Origin: Capsicum annuum
Taxonomy: Eukaryota > Streptophyta > Magnoliopsida > Solanales > Solanaceae
Length of the DNA: 64,000 nucleotides
Direction of reading: 5' to 3'
NCBI RefSeq assembly: GCF_002878395.1
Contig: NW_025861879.1
Location: 178,701-242,700, forward strand
Under the pieces are notes generated by a model that was not told where the DNA came from, did not search any database, and saw only the letters and a program-made list of their open reading frames with translations. A program made the translations under genes and the position numbers. Shown piece after piece: positions 23,115 to 36,443 of this stretch; the stretch's first letter is position 1; each line of letters opens with the position of its first letter.

Positions 23115-23808
23115 AAACCTGCCACATATATGTAATACTTGCTATGATATAATGTTTACCGAGTTTATTACTGAACTATTGGTTCATTTTGCTTATATGA
23201 CATAAATAATACTATTTATTGTTACTGTTTTCTGAAAAAGCCTTTATTTTATGATGTTTTCTGACTTTTCCCCATTAAAATAGTTGTGTTTAAGTGTTAT
23301 TACTCACTGAGTTAGTGACTCCCTCCTTGATATTGTTTTTACATAGAACACAGGTGACAGTGAGGATTTTGGTTAGCTAGAGGATCCGAGTGACATATTA
23401 CCAGTGAGCCCCACATTTGTTCATGTGGGAAGGAGTTATTTATTGCTATGTTCTATTCATTCCAAACTCTTAGAGTCGCTCCATAGTCATGTCTTTAGAT
23501 TTTTGAGTAATCTTTCATTATTTTGGACTTATGAAATCTTTGATTTTCTCTCATCCTTGGAGATGGATTCCGTATTGCTAGCAGGTGGTATTGGTGCACT
23601 ATTGATGATTTGGATAAATTTTGTTGGTGTTGTTGGTTTGTGTTTATGATGTTGAGTTTTTGTGCTGTGGACTTGTGACAAATAAAGTTTCTTGTTAGGC
23701 CCAAAAATAGCTGAAATTTTGTCCGATTTTTTGTAGAATTCTGACGAGGGTTGCTTTGGAGTCCTAACCTCCTTAGTGCCGGTCATAATCTTATTTTAGG
23801 TCGTGAAA
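23115..23808 (+). repeat. Element O 5' LTR, right part
   Basis: Resumes O's LTR after the T insertion and aligns with about 29430-30123. It ends TCGTGAAA, and a decayed initiator-Met primer site (TGTTATCAGAGA, 23813-23824) follows. The 81-codon frame at 23404 has a counterpart at 29720 in the other LTR, because both are LTR copies. Confidence 0.85.
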
Positions 23809-26800
23809 AAGTTGTTATCAGAGACAGGTTAATTTTGTGAATATTGGAGCACACGGTAGTAGTAGAATCTCAGTTATAAGTACGTTGCCGACAATTCCTA
23901 TAATTGTTATTCAACGAGAGCGTGATAGGATATGTCTTTCTTTCTTATTCTTCCTTATGTGTGTGGAGAATAGGGTCCACTGGATAAATTTAGTATTATT
24001 GATTATTCTATTACATGTCTTGAACTCAATCTTCCACAAACAAGAATAGTCCAAACGTTCCGTAGGCATCAAAGGCCACTTTGGTAAACACTAGTCCCAT
24101 CCAGTTAAAGGGAACAAACAAAAGTATCTAAAAATTCCAAGAAAGTGGTTGTTATGCCATTACAAAGGATTTTCATAATCCTATTTGACAGGTAATATAT
24201 CTACTTTCTGGACAAGAATATTTCTCTATCACTATAGTAGCAACATGAGAGTGTTACTATAAAGACACCTTTCCGTAATGCACCAGCGAGATTAATGGAC
24301 ATAATGAGTAGACCTTGGTAACAAAATAGTGGCAAGGCCATCTTTAGACATCCACAAAAATTCGGATTTGTCTAGAAATTATGTATCCTTGACAGTACTG
24401 CAATATTGATAGCATCAAGTTAATCAATTTTGATAATTCAACGTTCCCAGATGTTTGATAAAATGTTGGTGTTTTTAAGTTGTTGGATATTATAATGAGA
24501 GATTTGTGGAGCTAACTTACATACCGGATGATATGACCAAATACTTGATATGATATCCTATTATTAGGAATTTAAACATGAGCAACATCCCTGACTTGAG
24601 ACGATTAGTAAGATACTTATGGATTGGCTCTTTCTTGGTAGTTTAAATTGTGTAAATTAGATGGGGAGTTTTAGAAATTGTGCAGGTGATGGATTAAAGC
24701 AAGGTTTGGATCCAAAAATTTTAACAGGCTAGATATGCTTCCTTATTATTATCTAATGAAGTATTTCAGGTTTACAGAAGGGTTGGTTAGCCTCTTGAAT
24801 TTCTCCACATATGAAGAATTTTAAGATACTTTGAGGTGGTTAATATTTCTAAAAAGATTGGAACTATTTAACATGAGAACTGGACAATTCGAGTATTAAT
24901 CTAAGAGTCAAAAAGAAAAACCTTCTATGAAGCTTTAGTGCTAGTTAAAGAGTAAATTATGAACACTAAATCATTAGGCAATACTTTAACTGGCTGGTAC
25001 TCCCCTGGAACTTCTTACTAGACATGTATATAATGCTTGTTGGACTCAAGTTGAGGGATGTGATCTCATGTTGTATCTATATGATTAACTTGGACATGTA
25101 GGATCTGGATGAGTTATCTTCTTGCTAAAGTTCTTTCAATTGTTTGGAGAGAATAGATGTTTGAAATAATCAATGATCCTATTTTCTTTTAAAAAATGAA
25201 AAGCAAAAAGGAGTTACAGAGGCGGGCTATGTTATATCTTTTATAATGACGACTTAGTGACTCGTGAAAAAAATGTTATGCTTCCCTATCTATGGTAAAA
25301 GAAATGGTGCGCTCTCTTATATATATATTAAAGTCATCTGACTGAAAAGGTGCTATTAATGAGCGGATTAGAGGATGTATTCTTTTGGATTTTTCACAAT
25401 TAGCACTTATACGAGAAGTATATTTGGTAATAATTTGAAACTTGATCCCTGGACTCTGGCCTATATTGATACTTCTCTATCGTATGGTACCTACAAAGTT
25501 GAGAGAAATAAGGAAACAATTGGTGGACCATTGAACAAGGTAATAGTATGTATTAAATAGCCATGGCTTCATAATGATGTGTTAGTTCACTTAAAAGTAG
25601 TCTTTATTTTTTAAAATGACCTTCAGTATGGTTATCAACAGCTTTAAATTGGAGAGTAGAATATTTCAAAAAAAAGGGAGAAAAGTCTTCAGAACTCTAT
25701 ACAGGTATCATAAATTCCCTGTGATCTTTTAAAATGGACAATGCTTCAATTGCACTTATGGATTTAGCAAGTAGGATGTGCAAGCCATTTCTTGATAGAT
25801 TGTTGCCGGTGTTGTTCATTATATTCCTGTTTATTCAGGAAGAAAATAAGGGTTATGTCGAGAAAATGTTTTAGACATTACAAGAACATCAACTTTAGGT
25901 CAATTTCTTCAATTGTGAGTTTGGCTAGACTCAAAGCCGCTTCTTGACTACAAATGTTCCTAGGTGTCGGTCATAGTGGATCCTAAGGAGAATTAAGAAA
26001 TTCTTAGATGGCCAAAATCCACTAATTCTATAGAATGCACAACTTCTTGGACCTTACCATCTATACTAGATTATTTTTTTTTGGAAGGACTTATCAAGAA
26101 TAACTATTGTAACCGACAGGTTAAACAAAAGAAAATTTACAAAGTCTATGGGTATTGGAATGTGAAGAGACCCTTAGGAAGTTCAAGACATATTTGACTA
26201 CACACCGATGTTAGCTTGACAATATGGTTATAAAGGATTCACGGTATTCTATAGTTCTTTATTAATGTAGTTAGGATGTGCTCTCATGTAGGGTAATCGT
26301 GTGATATTTTATGACTCAAGATAATTGAAAAGGCACAAAAGAACGACGCTATTCATGACTAAAAGATGGTCTCATTGGTTTCTACACAAAAGATTTTTAG
26401 ACACTACTTCTAGGGTGAAACTTGCGAGATTTTTGGAGGCATAATTTTATTTTATTTTATTTTTAATATCAATAAAATAAGAGGGTTGTGGTTACAGAAC
26501 ATGTAATTCGATGAACCAGTGTCTGAATTATTTTTCTAGTAGACAGACCTGAGTTTTTAGCAATGTTGTTGGATGAAACTACTTAAAGACAATGATTTTA
26601 TTATGTTTAATTATTCTAGAAAGGTCAATATTGTGGTTATTCTTTGAGCAGGATATCTAGGGGCTTTCTTTCATATATGACTTCTGTGAAGACGCTTTTG
26701 GCTAAATATATGCATAAACTAGAAGGTTCATGCACCAATTGGAGTGGGTAATTCAAAGACATTGTATTCAAGAAAGTCTTTATCTGTAGAACACATATAA

Positions 26801-28189
26801 GCCATGCAATATGAGGATGAACAGTTATGTATATATTGGCTTATGGTCCTAGTTGGTAAAAGAAAGGACATGGGTATTGATAGTAATGTTGTACTCCGAT
26901 TAAGTGGCCAATTATGTGTAATAGATATAGATAGAGACGATCTATTGTTGAGGATTTTCTATAACTTGGATACATTATGCATCCTGGACCTACTATTATG
27001 TACAGTGATTTAATGAAGTCTTCTTGAAAAAAAAAGAACGATGATGTTGTTACTTTGTTTCAGCTGTTTAACATGTCTCCTGATAAGGCAAGCCATGTGG
27101 AGTATGATTATAGTTATTCTATTTCAAGAGATTAGAGGTGATGATTTATTATGAGTAACTCTTATATTGGTTACCCACTTTTTCTAGTTAAAACTAGTAG
27201 TTAGTCGTAATATACACATATATTAATGTATTAAAAAAATTGCTAGACTTCATGGAGTTTTATTGTCCATTATTTCTGACAGGGGATCACAATTAACTTC
27301 ACGTTTTTAGAGGTCTTTTCAAGAAGCATTGGGTACCTAAGTAGATCTTAGTACTTCATTAATCTACAGACGGACGGACAGTCCGAGTGTACTATACAAA
27401 TCTTTAAGGATATGTTGAGATATTGCATTCTTGATTTTTTGATACAGTTGGGATACTTTCTTACCCTTTTCTGAATTCGCTTACAATAATAGTTTTCAGT
27501 CAAGCATTTAGATGGCTCCATGTTATGCCTTGTATGGTAGGCGATGTCGTTCTCCTATTGGGTGGTTTGAAGTTGAAGAGACTAAGTTTTTAGGACAAAA
27601 TTTGGTGCAGAAAGCTATGGACAAGGTCTAATTGATTGGACAAAGGTTACTCACAGCTCAAAGAAGACAAAAGTCTTATGCAGACAAAAGGAGAAGAGAT
27701 TTAGTGTTCACAATTAGGGATAAGGTTTTTCTATGAGTCTCTCCTATGAAAGGTGTGATGCAATTTGGGAAGAGAGGTAATTGAGACCGAGATATATAGG
27801 ACGATATGAGATACTTGATCGAGTAGGACGTGTGGCGTATCATTTAGCACTCCCTCCTAGGATGCCTTTCATCCATCCAGTGTTCCCTGTTTCTATGCTA
27901 AGAAAGTGTATATCAGATTTTTCTCGTGTGCTTAAAGCACCGACCTTACAACTTGATGAGAATTTAACATACGAAGAGAAACCGGTGGCAATAATTGATA
28001 GACAAGTAAAAAAGTTATGGTCTAAATATTTTATGTCCGTGAAAGTATTATAGAAGAACCATATCATTGAAAAAGATACATGGGAGTCAGTAAAGAATAT
28101 GAAACTCAAGAACTCTCACTTGTTTCAATCTTTATTCAGGTATGCACTTGTTTTAAATTCGGGGACCGAATTTCTTAAGATGGGGAGAA
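23809..28189 (+). pseudogene. Element O interior: degraded chromovirus pol
   Basis: The oldest + strand element. From 23825 to about 25850 I recognise no domain; gag and most of RT are lost or too decayed. RT and RNase H fragments appear at about 25860-26440 (RTSTLGQFLQL, DPKEN, RWPKSTNS). The tether region lies near 26580-26660. Integrase traces follow at about 27270-27560: ISDRGSQ-like sequence, a TDGQSE stretch that still has the catalytic Glu at 27385-27387, and LYGRRCRSPIGWFEVEE. A chromodomain follows at 27781-28053 (GRVAYHLALPPRMPFIHPVF, LTYEEKPVAIIDRQVKKLW). Lineage: Tekay/Del-type chromovirus, distinct from T, A and B. Confidence 0.75.
28177..28189 (+). other. Polypurine tract of element O
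   Basis: AAGATGGGGAGAA directly precedes the TGTAATATCC start of the 3' LTR. Confidence 0.7.
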
Positions 28190-30123
28190 TGTAATATCCT
28201 ACACCATTTTTTATAGTAGTATTTTTTAAAATAAGAGAAAAAAGAGGAAAAGGGAGTGGAAGAACCTGGTGGGCCAAGCCCATAAAACAAATGGGTCGTA
28301 TGAGTTAGAATTGGCAAATTTGCCAATGTGAGACAAAACAGAAAAGGCCAAATTGATTATATAAAATAAACAGAAGGGCATCACTTTAGCCTCTTCTCAT
28401 GATTTCAATCTCAGTGATCATCGACCAACAAAAATCAATAGAAAAGTTAGTTAAAAGAAGATGCAAATCCTATTTCTCAGCCCTTCGGAATTTCAAAAAA
28501 GGAAATTTTAGTATCTATTTGATTTGAACTATCATTACCAACACTAAAGGTAAATCTTTTGACAGAAATTTTCGCGATTTCTAGTTTAGGAAATTATTTG
28601 AGGTACTAAAACTTAATTGCTAAAGACAAGAATTATCAGTAGCAAGGTACAATCTTTGATGCAAAGTTCGACAAATTGAAAGTTAACATGGAACTCTAAG
28701 GGTTGAGTAATCTAATTTTTTCATGGAGTTAGCCTAAACAAGAAAATTAACACGATAATGGATATGATATTATTATAGGTTTGATCCAAGAAAGTGATAC
28801 GAATTTTTCGAGGTGACAAGTTTGGTATTCAACATGTGTATTATGAGTAGTAACCTTTCCATGATTTGTGTTTTTTTAACTTGCATATCTGATACATGAT
28901 TTTTATGAAAACAAGAATTACTAAATGCTTGGAATTGCATGTGGGGAAAGTCTTTTCACTTGATATGATACTGAAATTGGGTTTTTGAGATGTTCATAAG
29001 ATATATTTACTGTTACTTGAGATATGATCACTGATGTTATGAAAGTTCTTTACTTACATGAGAAATAAGTATTTTGACATATGTTTTATTCAAGTTCACA
29101 AGTAATATGATTTGATATGAACTTTAAATGCTACATACAGTTTGGGAAAATGCTTTCAGTGAATATCTATTGCTTACAAAGAAAGTATAAGTGGGAGTAG
29201 ACCTTGATTTGAATCCCATAGCTAATGGAAGGATTGTTAGACCTGGTGCACCTTGTATTTACTGATTACTAATACATCCCTCGCTAATGGGAGGGTAGAA
29301 CTAGCATATTGTTACTGATCTCCCTCTTGTATGGACCTTCTGATATGATATTGGGCTCTTTTATAAGGGTCCACTATTATTTGTTATTCTTGATGTAGAA
29401 TGATACACTGATTACAAGATTCATTCTTGAAAACCTCCTATATATATGTAATATTTGATATGATATAATGCTTTTTGAGTTTATTATCAAACTATTAGTT
29501 CATTTTGCTTATATGAAACAAATGATACTGTTTGTTGTTACTATTTTCTAAAAGAGCCTTTATTCTATGTTGTTTTCTGACTTGTCCCCATTAAAATGGT
29601 TCAAATTATGTGTTATTACTCACTGAGCTAGCGTCTCACTCCTCGCTATTATTTTTACAGAGAATGTTGGTGATGATGAGGATTTTAGTCAGCTAGAGGA
29701 TTCGAGTGACATATTCCTGGTGAGCCTCGTATTTGTTCATGTGGGAAGGAGTTATTTATTGTTATGTTTTGTTCCTTCAAAACTCTTAGAGTTGCTCCAT
29801 AGTCATGTCATTAGATTTCTAAGTATTCTTTCATTATTTTGGACTTGTGGAATATTTGATTTTCTCTCATCCTTGGAGATGAATTTCGTATTGCTAGTGG
29901 GTGATATTGGTGCATTGTTGATGATTTGGATGAATTTTGTTGGTGTTGTTGGTGTGTGGTTATGATGATCAGTTTTTGTGTTGTGGACTTGTAATAAGAA
30001 ATTTTCTTGTTAGGCCCAAAAAAGGGGGAAATTCTGTCCGATTTTTTATAAAACTCTGACGAGGCTTGCTTTGTAGTCCTAACTTCCTTAGCATCAATCA
30101 TGATCCTATTTCTAGTCATGACA
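28190..30123 (+). repeat. Element O 3' LTR
   Basis: TGTAATATCC to GTCATGACA, 1934 bases, uninterrupted, collinear with 1-993 plus 23115-23808. The next bases (ATACT, 30124-30128) should be the right target duplication; the left one is off-window. The sequence after it continues a pararetrovirus genome, matching 58312 onward in the second viral copy. Confidence 0.85.
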
Positions 30124-32496
30124 ATACTCCAACAAAATAATTATACAAATTAATTATTACATGTAGTATATAAAGAAATTATTGAAGTCGAGAGTAAATC
30201 AACTTTTAAAGATAAACCAAGTTCTCCTCATCATGATAAAAAGTTAGAAACTCATCCAAGTTTTAAATTACCAGAATTCTCAAAAGATAAATTTCATAAA
30301 TTTGATGAAAAGATTAAAGTAACAGACGATATTTTAGGAAAAATGAATGAAAAATTAAAATCTGAATAGAAGGTTATAAATGACAAGGTCATAAGAATTC
30401 TATCGGAAAGGAATGATAATGAAATTAATAAAGGCCTACATTTTCGGATAACCAGTATGAAGAAAGTGAAATTTGATCTCATACATCACCTTTTGGAAAA
30501 GAAATTGTCAAATGGAATATAAATGGATTAGCAGAACATCAAATGTATAATAAACTACATGAAATAGGAATGGCTATTACGACATATAAAATTACCGAAA
30601 TGTTAAATAAACAAGCATCGTTTATGATTATATCAGGTTTTATAGGAGCTATTAAATATTGGTGTGATAACTACCTCACAGATTAAAATAGACAAAACAT
30701 TCTAAATGCTACAACTATTTCTCAAGATATTAAGATTGAGTCAACAGGACAAACAGTTGAAAACCTAGTCTTAGAAAATGCCACCACCACTTTAATTTAT
30801 AGTATAGCTAAACACTTTATAGGAGAACCTCAGCCTTTTCAAGATAGAACTTTAGAAATAATATCAAATTTATCGTTTCCAAAGTTAGATGATTTTAGAT
30901 GGTACAAAGATGTTTTTCTCAACAGATTCATGGTTAGAGAAGATTGCAATCATGATTATTGGAAGGAAAAATTTATAAATGGTTTACCAACTTTATTTAC
31001 AGAAAAGTTAGAACAAAATTAAAAGATAGATTTGAGGGGAAAATCCCTTATAGTAATTTAACTTATGGTGATATTATAAGTTTTATAAATGTGACAGGAC
31101 TTGAATTCGTATAGATACTAAACTTAAAAATCTACTAAAAAGGGATAATAAAATAACTCGAAATGAGCTAGGAAGCTTTTGTCAAGAGTTTTGTTATATA
31201 TAGTTATCAGGCCCTTCAAAGGAAGCTACCAAAATGGTTAAAAGACAAAATAAAAATTATAAAGATAAATCTGAAAAATATCATTATAAAAGATGATTTA
31301 AAAGATATTAAAAAGCTTCTAAAGGTGAATATAAAACCAATAATGAAAAATATTGGAATTACGGAAAAACTGGACGTAGAGCTAAAGATTGTCGAGTTCC
31401 AAATAAAAAGAATAAAAAGATAAATATCTTAGAATTAGGAAATGTTGTTAAAGATAAATTATATTCAGTTCATGATGAAAATGAAAATAGTTCTTTTTTT
31501 GAAGAAAGTTTTAGTGATAATAATCAACTTAAAGTTGCGTATAGTTCAGATAGTAGTGAATTAACAGACCATTGTAATTATAGCAGAGCAATTTGCACTT
31601 GTGATAGTTATTCTATAAATGTTATCACCAATATTAATAAAGAAAAAAATGCCTTGTTTGACATGATATATCATCTAGAAGATCCAACTCTTTGGAGAAA
31701 ATATTAAATAGCCTTAAAAAATATTATTCTTGATCAATAGATTGATAATAAAGAAATTATTGAACCCTTTAATATGAAAAATGTACTAAATAAATTTAAA
31801 GAACATAAGTCTAAAACAACAATACAAGATCTTCAAAAAGAATTATTAAACATAAAAGAACTTAGGCAAGTTAAGAAAAGACTGGACAATCTAGAAATAG
31901 AATCACATGCTAATAAAATATTAAAGGATTTAACTTCAAACCAAGACCCCATATCACATCAGTTTGAGCTTGGTGAAACATCAGGAGTAAAAGGTAACAG
32001 TAAAGAAATAGTGTCTCTAGAAATAGAATTCTAGAAAAACCTCCTACAAATAAATCAGGAATTAATAAAATTAATATAGTTAAACCAAAAAGTTACCATA
32101 TATCAATTACTATAATTATCAATAAAGATTATAAAATTCATAAGTATGTATTGTTTGATACAGGTGTTGATGAAAGCTGATTATAGAAGGATTAATTCCT
32201 ACAGAGTACCTAGAAAAAGGTGCTATGTGATTATTCTCCACAATAGGAGAAAGATTAAAAATAAATTATAAACTCCTCAAAGCACTTATTTGCAACGACG
32301 GAGTTTGTTTCATAAATGATTTTGTAATAACTAAATATATTAATGAATAAATAGTATTAGGTCTTAAAACCTTATATTACCGACTTAGATGGCATCCATA
32401 CCACCATTTTAGGAAAAAGAATTATTTTCCTCTATCTAAACAGTATATCAAAAGAAGAAAGTAATTTTATAAAAGATCATACTACCTTTAGGATAA
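30124..32496 (+). pseudogene. Endogenous pararetrovirus V1: coat protein and protease segment
   Basis: Starts mid-polyprotein right after the O LTR and aligns with 58312 onward in V2. Content in order: a linker rich in Lys/Asp; coat protein region (about 30400-31300, many stops and frameshifts); a nucleic-acid-binding knuckle near 31348-31390 whose first two Cys read Tyr and whose His reads Arg; a Cys-rich acidic segment (CNYSRAICTC, about 31570); a coiled-coil-like Lys/Glu stretch (frame 31774-32034); and a retropepsin-type aspartic protease (D-T-G triplet near 32159, soon followed by a stop). The layout fits family Caulimoviridae, near petu-, florendo- or solendoviruses; genus not settled. 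V2 lacks about 1 kb of coat protein sequence present here. Too decayed to be expressed. Confidence 0.8.
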
Positions 32497-34837
32497 TGTA
32501 ACACCCTAAAATCTCATCCCAGAACGTCACACGGTGCTTAAGGCTATAAGTAGCCCCAAGATAACCCTTTGATCCTGTTACTAATTCTACCACTTACTTT
32601 AGGATTAATAACCAAACAATAAATGTTATATTATATTAAAACAGAACTGAAATCGTTGAAAGCAAATATGTGTATATCAAATACTATAAATCTAGAACAA
32701 AACTTTAGCTGACAGTCTGACAAGCCTCTACTTACTAAGAACTCGAGAGTCATTGGAACAAATCTCCAACTGACTCAACTGGACTGAAAAGAAATAATCA
32801 AATAATATAAATATTGAAAATAAGGGATTAGGTCCTCGAACCATGAGGACTCACCAAATGCTGATGTGTAGATAAGGTACTCAAAGATCACTGTCACTAC
32901 TGAGACTGTGCACCTGAATCTACATTATAAGATAATGTAGCACACAGACGTATATGTGGATCAGTACTTTGAGGATGTACTGAGTATATGGGGGTGTATG
33001 CAATACTTAAAACAACAATATCATTAATCTTTATAAAAATCATGCATGCTCTTATAACTAACTCACATAGCTTGAATAATCTCAAAAAAATGTATATCTC
33101 GTAAATTATGAATAATGGAATGCATAGTATGAATCTCGTGAGTCAATATACTTTTTCTGAAATCTGTAGTTCTATTCCCTTATCAAAACATATAGACTAA
33201 GTGGTAAAAGTCTCACCTCTGTATTTGAGAGCTAAGACTGTAATTTTAAAACTGAAATCTAAAGTAAAACACTAATTGAATAAGTTTGTGAGCCTTTACA
33301 CTTATTATCTAAAAATCTTTACTGGCCAGGATATCTTTCAAAGATTTAGAGAAAATAACTCATCTTAAGGAACATACTTTACTTTAGAAACTGATTATTT
33401 ACTCTTACTAGTAGGGAGGTTCTCTTAACCGACATACACCATGTGAGCTACATTGAGTCCAATATTTTGTCCTCCTAAGGAAGAAACCTAACATTGGGGA
33501 TAGGCATCATACTTTTTCCAGGGAGTATAACCTCAACTTAGTGATCACTATCTCGGCCTCAAACCCATAAATCTCAATCCTATGGTGGCATGTAGTTCTG
33601 GGGTATGAAACTGTAGTAACTTACGTAACTTGGTTCTAAATACTACTCCTTTTAATTAGTTATTCTTGTCTCATAGGAAATTCACTTTTAATCTCATGGT
33701 TTATAATGAAACCAGCTACAAAATTTGTAATCTCATTCAGTGAGGTGGATTTCAAGGCTACTATGACCATCACAGTCAAAACTTTCTCAATATTCTTGAA
33801 ATACTCAAATCATGGGTGCTTATAGCACCAAAGTTCTTAAAATTACAATCCCAAGTAGGGATTAATAACCCATAATTCAATCTCAAGTTAAGATGTATCA
33901 AAATTCATACTCGTTATCATAAAGATTCATAAATCATATAAAAATCTGGAAATTTTCAGCAATATGCATTATAATCACAACGTATTCATGTACTTCAATT
34001 TCTAAAACGTTGAAACCATCATAATCTCAAGAAATGATAACATAGGGTATAAATCCATACTTCAATTTCATAACAAAACATGTAAAACCATATATCTTTA
34101 AAGTTAAAACAACTTTTGGACACAAGGACGAAAGGATTGTCCTTGTTCAAACCCCACATAACTTAGATTATGAATTTAGATGAACAAGATTGCTTGAGAC
34201 TCTTTTTCGTACTCTTGGGTGAGGGTTCTTGAAGCTTTTCTTGGAGAAGGAATTGGGTCTTGCTTTTAAGGGTTAATCTTGAGAGAAAACCATAGTTCTT
34301 GACGCTTTGGATGAATCTAAGTTCTATGCTTCATTTTCATATATCTAGGTGTTAAAAAGGGTGGAGAAAGACAAAATATCCCTTTTAAAAATGGCTTTAA
34401 GATGTTGAATGGGATTAACGATGGCTCATGCAAGGGTCCATCGCTGGCTCGACGGTTCGTTGTTCTGACCGTCACACCAGGGACAGAACAAGGACTTACT
34501 GCCTTAGTTGCGATGGCTTGGGCGATGGCCTATCGCTAGCTGATGGTCCATCTGCCTGACCGTCGTACTTGGCTAGTGAAAAGGTCTACTTCCTCAGTTA
34601 CGGCGACTGAAGAGACGGTCCGTTAGCCTACCCGTTGCTCCTGGGCAGTTCAGACAGTTCTCCATAAAATGTGATTTTAAAGAAATCGGTATCATTGGAA
34701 AGATAATTCAATTTTCTCCATGATAAAAAGTTGAAATTAGGAATACTCTATATAATTTAAACACTATTCACTTTGGAAGTCATTCCTTAATCTTATAGAG
34801 ATACAATTTTGGCTTAAGGAAAGTTTGGGGTATTACA
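32497..34837 (-). repeat. Solo LTR S (gypsy), inserted in virus V1
   Basis: TGTAACACCC to GGGGTATTACA, 2341 bases, flanked by GATAA (32492-32496) and AATAA (34838-34842), a 5-bp duplication with one change. No interior, primer site or polypurine tract is present, so it is an LTR-LTR recombination product. Its left end resembles the + strand reading of LTRs A and B, so I assign - orientation. It is a distinct family. A GC-rich repeat module lies at about 34420-34660. Confidence 0.75.
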
Positions 34838-36443
34838 AATAAACTGTCGAAAGATTCAAATAAATATTAAAGAATTACTATTTCTAGAAAAGGTCATACA
34901 ATGAGAGATTTGTTCCAAAGAAACTTAGTCCCAAAGAGTTTTAGGAATTTCCAACTATCTTATCGATTTTATATTTGAATTAATAGAAAGGTTTGTAGGG
35001 TGCATCGCAAGAAAAAAATCAATTCTGTAAAAATTAGAAAATATTGATTTACCATTAAAAGGAAATTTTATGATATTATGAGTTATCAAATTTAAAAATT
35101 CTTTAAAAAACAACCAAAACTATTTTACAAAAAATGTCAACATTTTAATTTTAGGGAGAAATTTTTTAAAAAATTTTCTATAGGAAAATTATGAGACCCG
35201 AAACAAAAATAACAAGGCTAAGACCTCCATTTCAGCCTTTTCAGCCATAAAAAAATGAAAAGAACCTTCAATGAAGACGATAAAAAGTTTTAAAATAGAT
35301 TTTAGTCCTGGCAAAATTTCCATCCCAGCCAAAACCTACCATTCCCCTACTATCAAAAGAATGTATTACCAGTTTACCTAGAATGCAACCTGTTAAACAA
35401 ATATTTAAAGAAGAATACTCCTCAGTCAATAAGAATATTGCTATCCAAATCAAAGATAGTTATGAGATGAAACTACCAGAGACATATTCAAAGGCAGTCT
35501 CCCCAGCCACTTTGCAAAAGAAGGAAGAACAAAGTATTTCTAATAAAAATCAATTTGAGATAGCAAATTTTCAAGTTTTGCCAATAACGACACTTGATAA
35601 AAATATAAAGGTTTTTGAGTACCAGAGTTGTTAAAACCTTGTTATACAAATTGGGAATATATGGATACAAATGATCCCCTCAAGACCCGAAGGTATTAGG
35701 AGTTCATATTAATAGATACTAATTCGATACAAATTGAGCATAAGTTAGAATATGTAAATTATCCCAACAGTATGCACTACTCAAAGTTTACAATTAAAAG
35801 GATATGAATCCTATTCGAATGGTATGTAGATAATCTACATACACCTATTCCTCTGTCACAAAATTATCGACCTCAAACATATAATTTGTATAATTATAAG
35901 GCGGCTTGGTATAAATTTATGTATGGTAGGCCTAACACTCATTCTTGGTTCTTTAAATACTCAGAGCAAATAGTGACCAATATAATTCCTCGCTGGTTTT
36001 ACGATTTGTGGAGCTAATTTAGAGGAAATGAACAGGTATTGTCAACTCAATTTCAAAAGCAATTTGAAAAGTTTCAGGTAGAACAGAATATCTCTATACT
36101 ACCAGAGAATGTTAAATGGTGTAAATTGTTTATTCCAAAAGGAATTTCATATATTATATATTAGTCTTTTGATATTTATGAATTTGAGAGAATTAAATAC
36201 TTAACAAAGACCATTAATATTAAGGCGTAGAGTCCAGTGGAGAAACCAGCGACAAACACATCCTTACAAAATGAATCACACCATTCTAAAGAAGAATTAA
36301 AAAAAAAGACACAAAGAAGCCTTGTCAAATCTAAATAAAGTGAAAATTTCAAAGAAGTTAATGGAATTATTAGATACTACATCTTCACAACCAATTTAAC
36401 CCAAAAATTGTGACATGATAGATCCACATAGGATAGCAAAGGC
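34838..36443 (+). pseudogene. Pararetrovirus V1: downstream ORF (unknown function), N-terminal part
   Basis: V1 resumes after the solo LTR. A short piece near 34865-34925 resembles the protease-to-RT linker; RT and RNase H themselves are absent, so a large deletion lies near 34930. Sequence at 34930-35260 is unassigned. From about 35260 a downstream ORF begins. The open part at 35383-35634 gives 83 residues rich in Lys and Glu. Further on, decayed sequence matches V3: the WF-x-KYSE and IPRWFYD-like stretch near 35950-36010, LSTQFQKQFEKFQVE near 36035-36080, and SHHSKEELKK near 36278. Element A interrupts it at 36443 and it finishes at 55776. I do not know its function; position and length fit the extra ORF of some caulimovirids. 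Confidence 0.65.
36439..36443. other. Target site duplication of element A, left copy
   Basis: AAGGC at 36439-36443 pairs with CAGGT at 55776-55780. The V3 copy of the same viral ORF reads CAGGC here, so each side has one change. Joining the two sides restores the viral reading. Confidence 0.7.

Noticed and set aside
29720..29965. 81-codon + strand open frame with hydrophobic stretches, with a near-copy at 23404-23649
   Set aside because: Both lie at the same position in the two LTRs of element O; the resemblance is LTR identity, not a conserved gene.
32497..34837. Full retroelement or host gene between the two V1 parts
   Set aside because: No primer site, polypurine tract or domain inside; ends and flanks fit a solo LTR.
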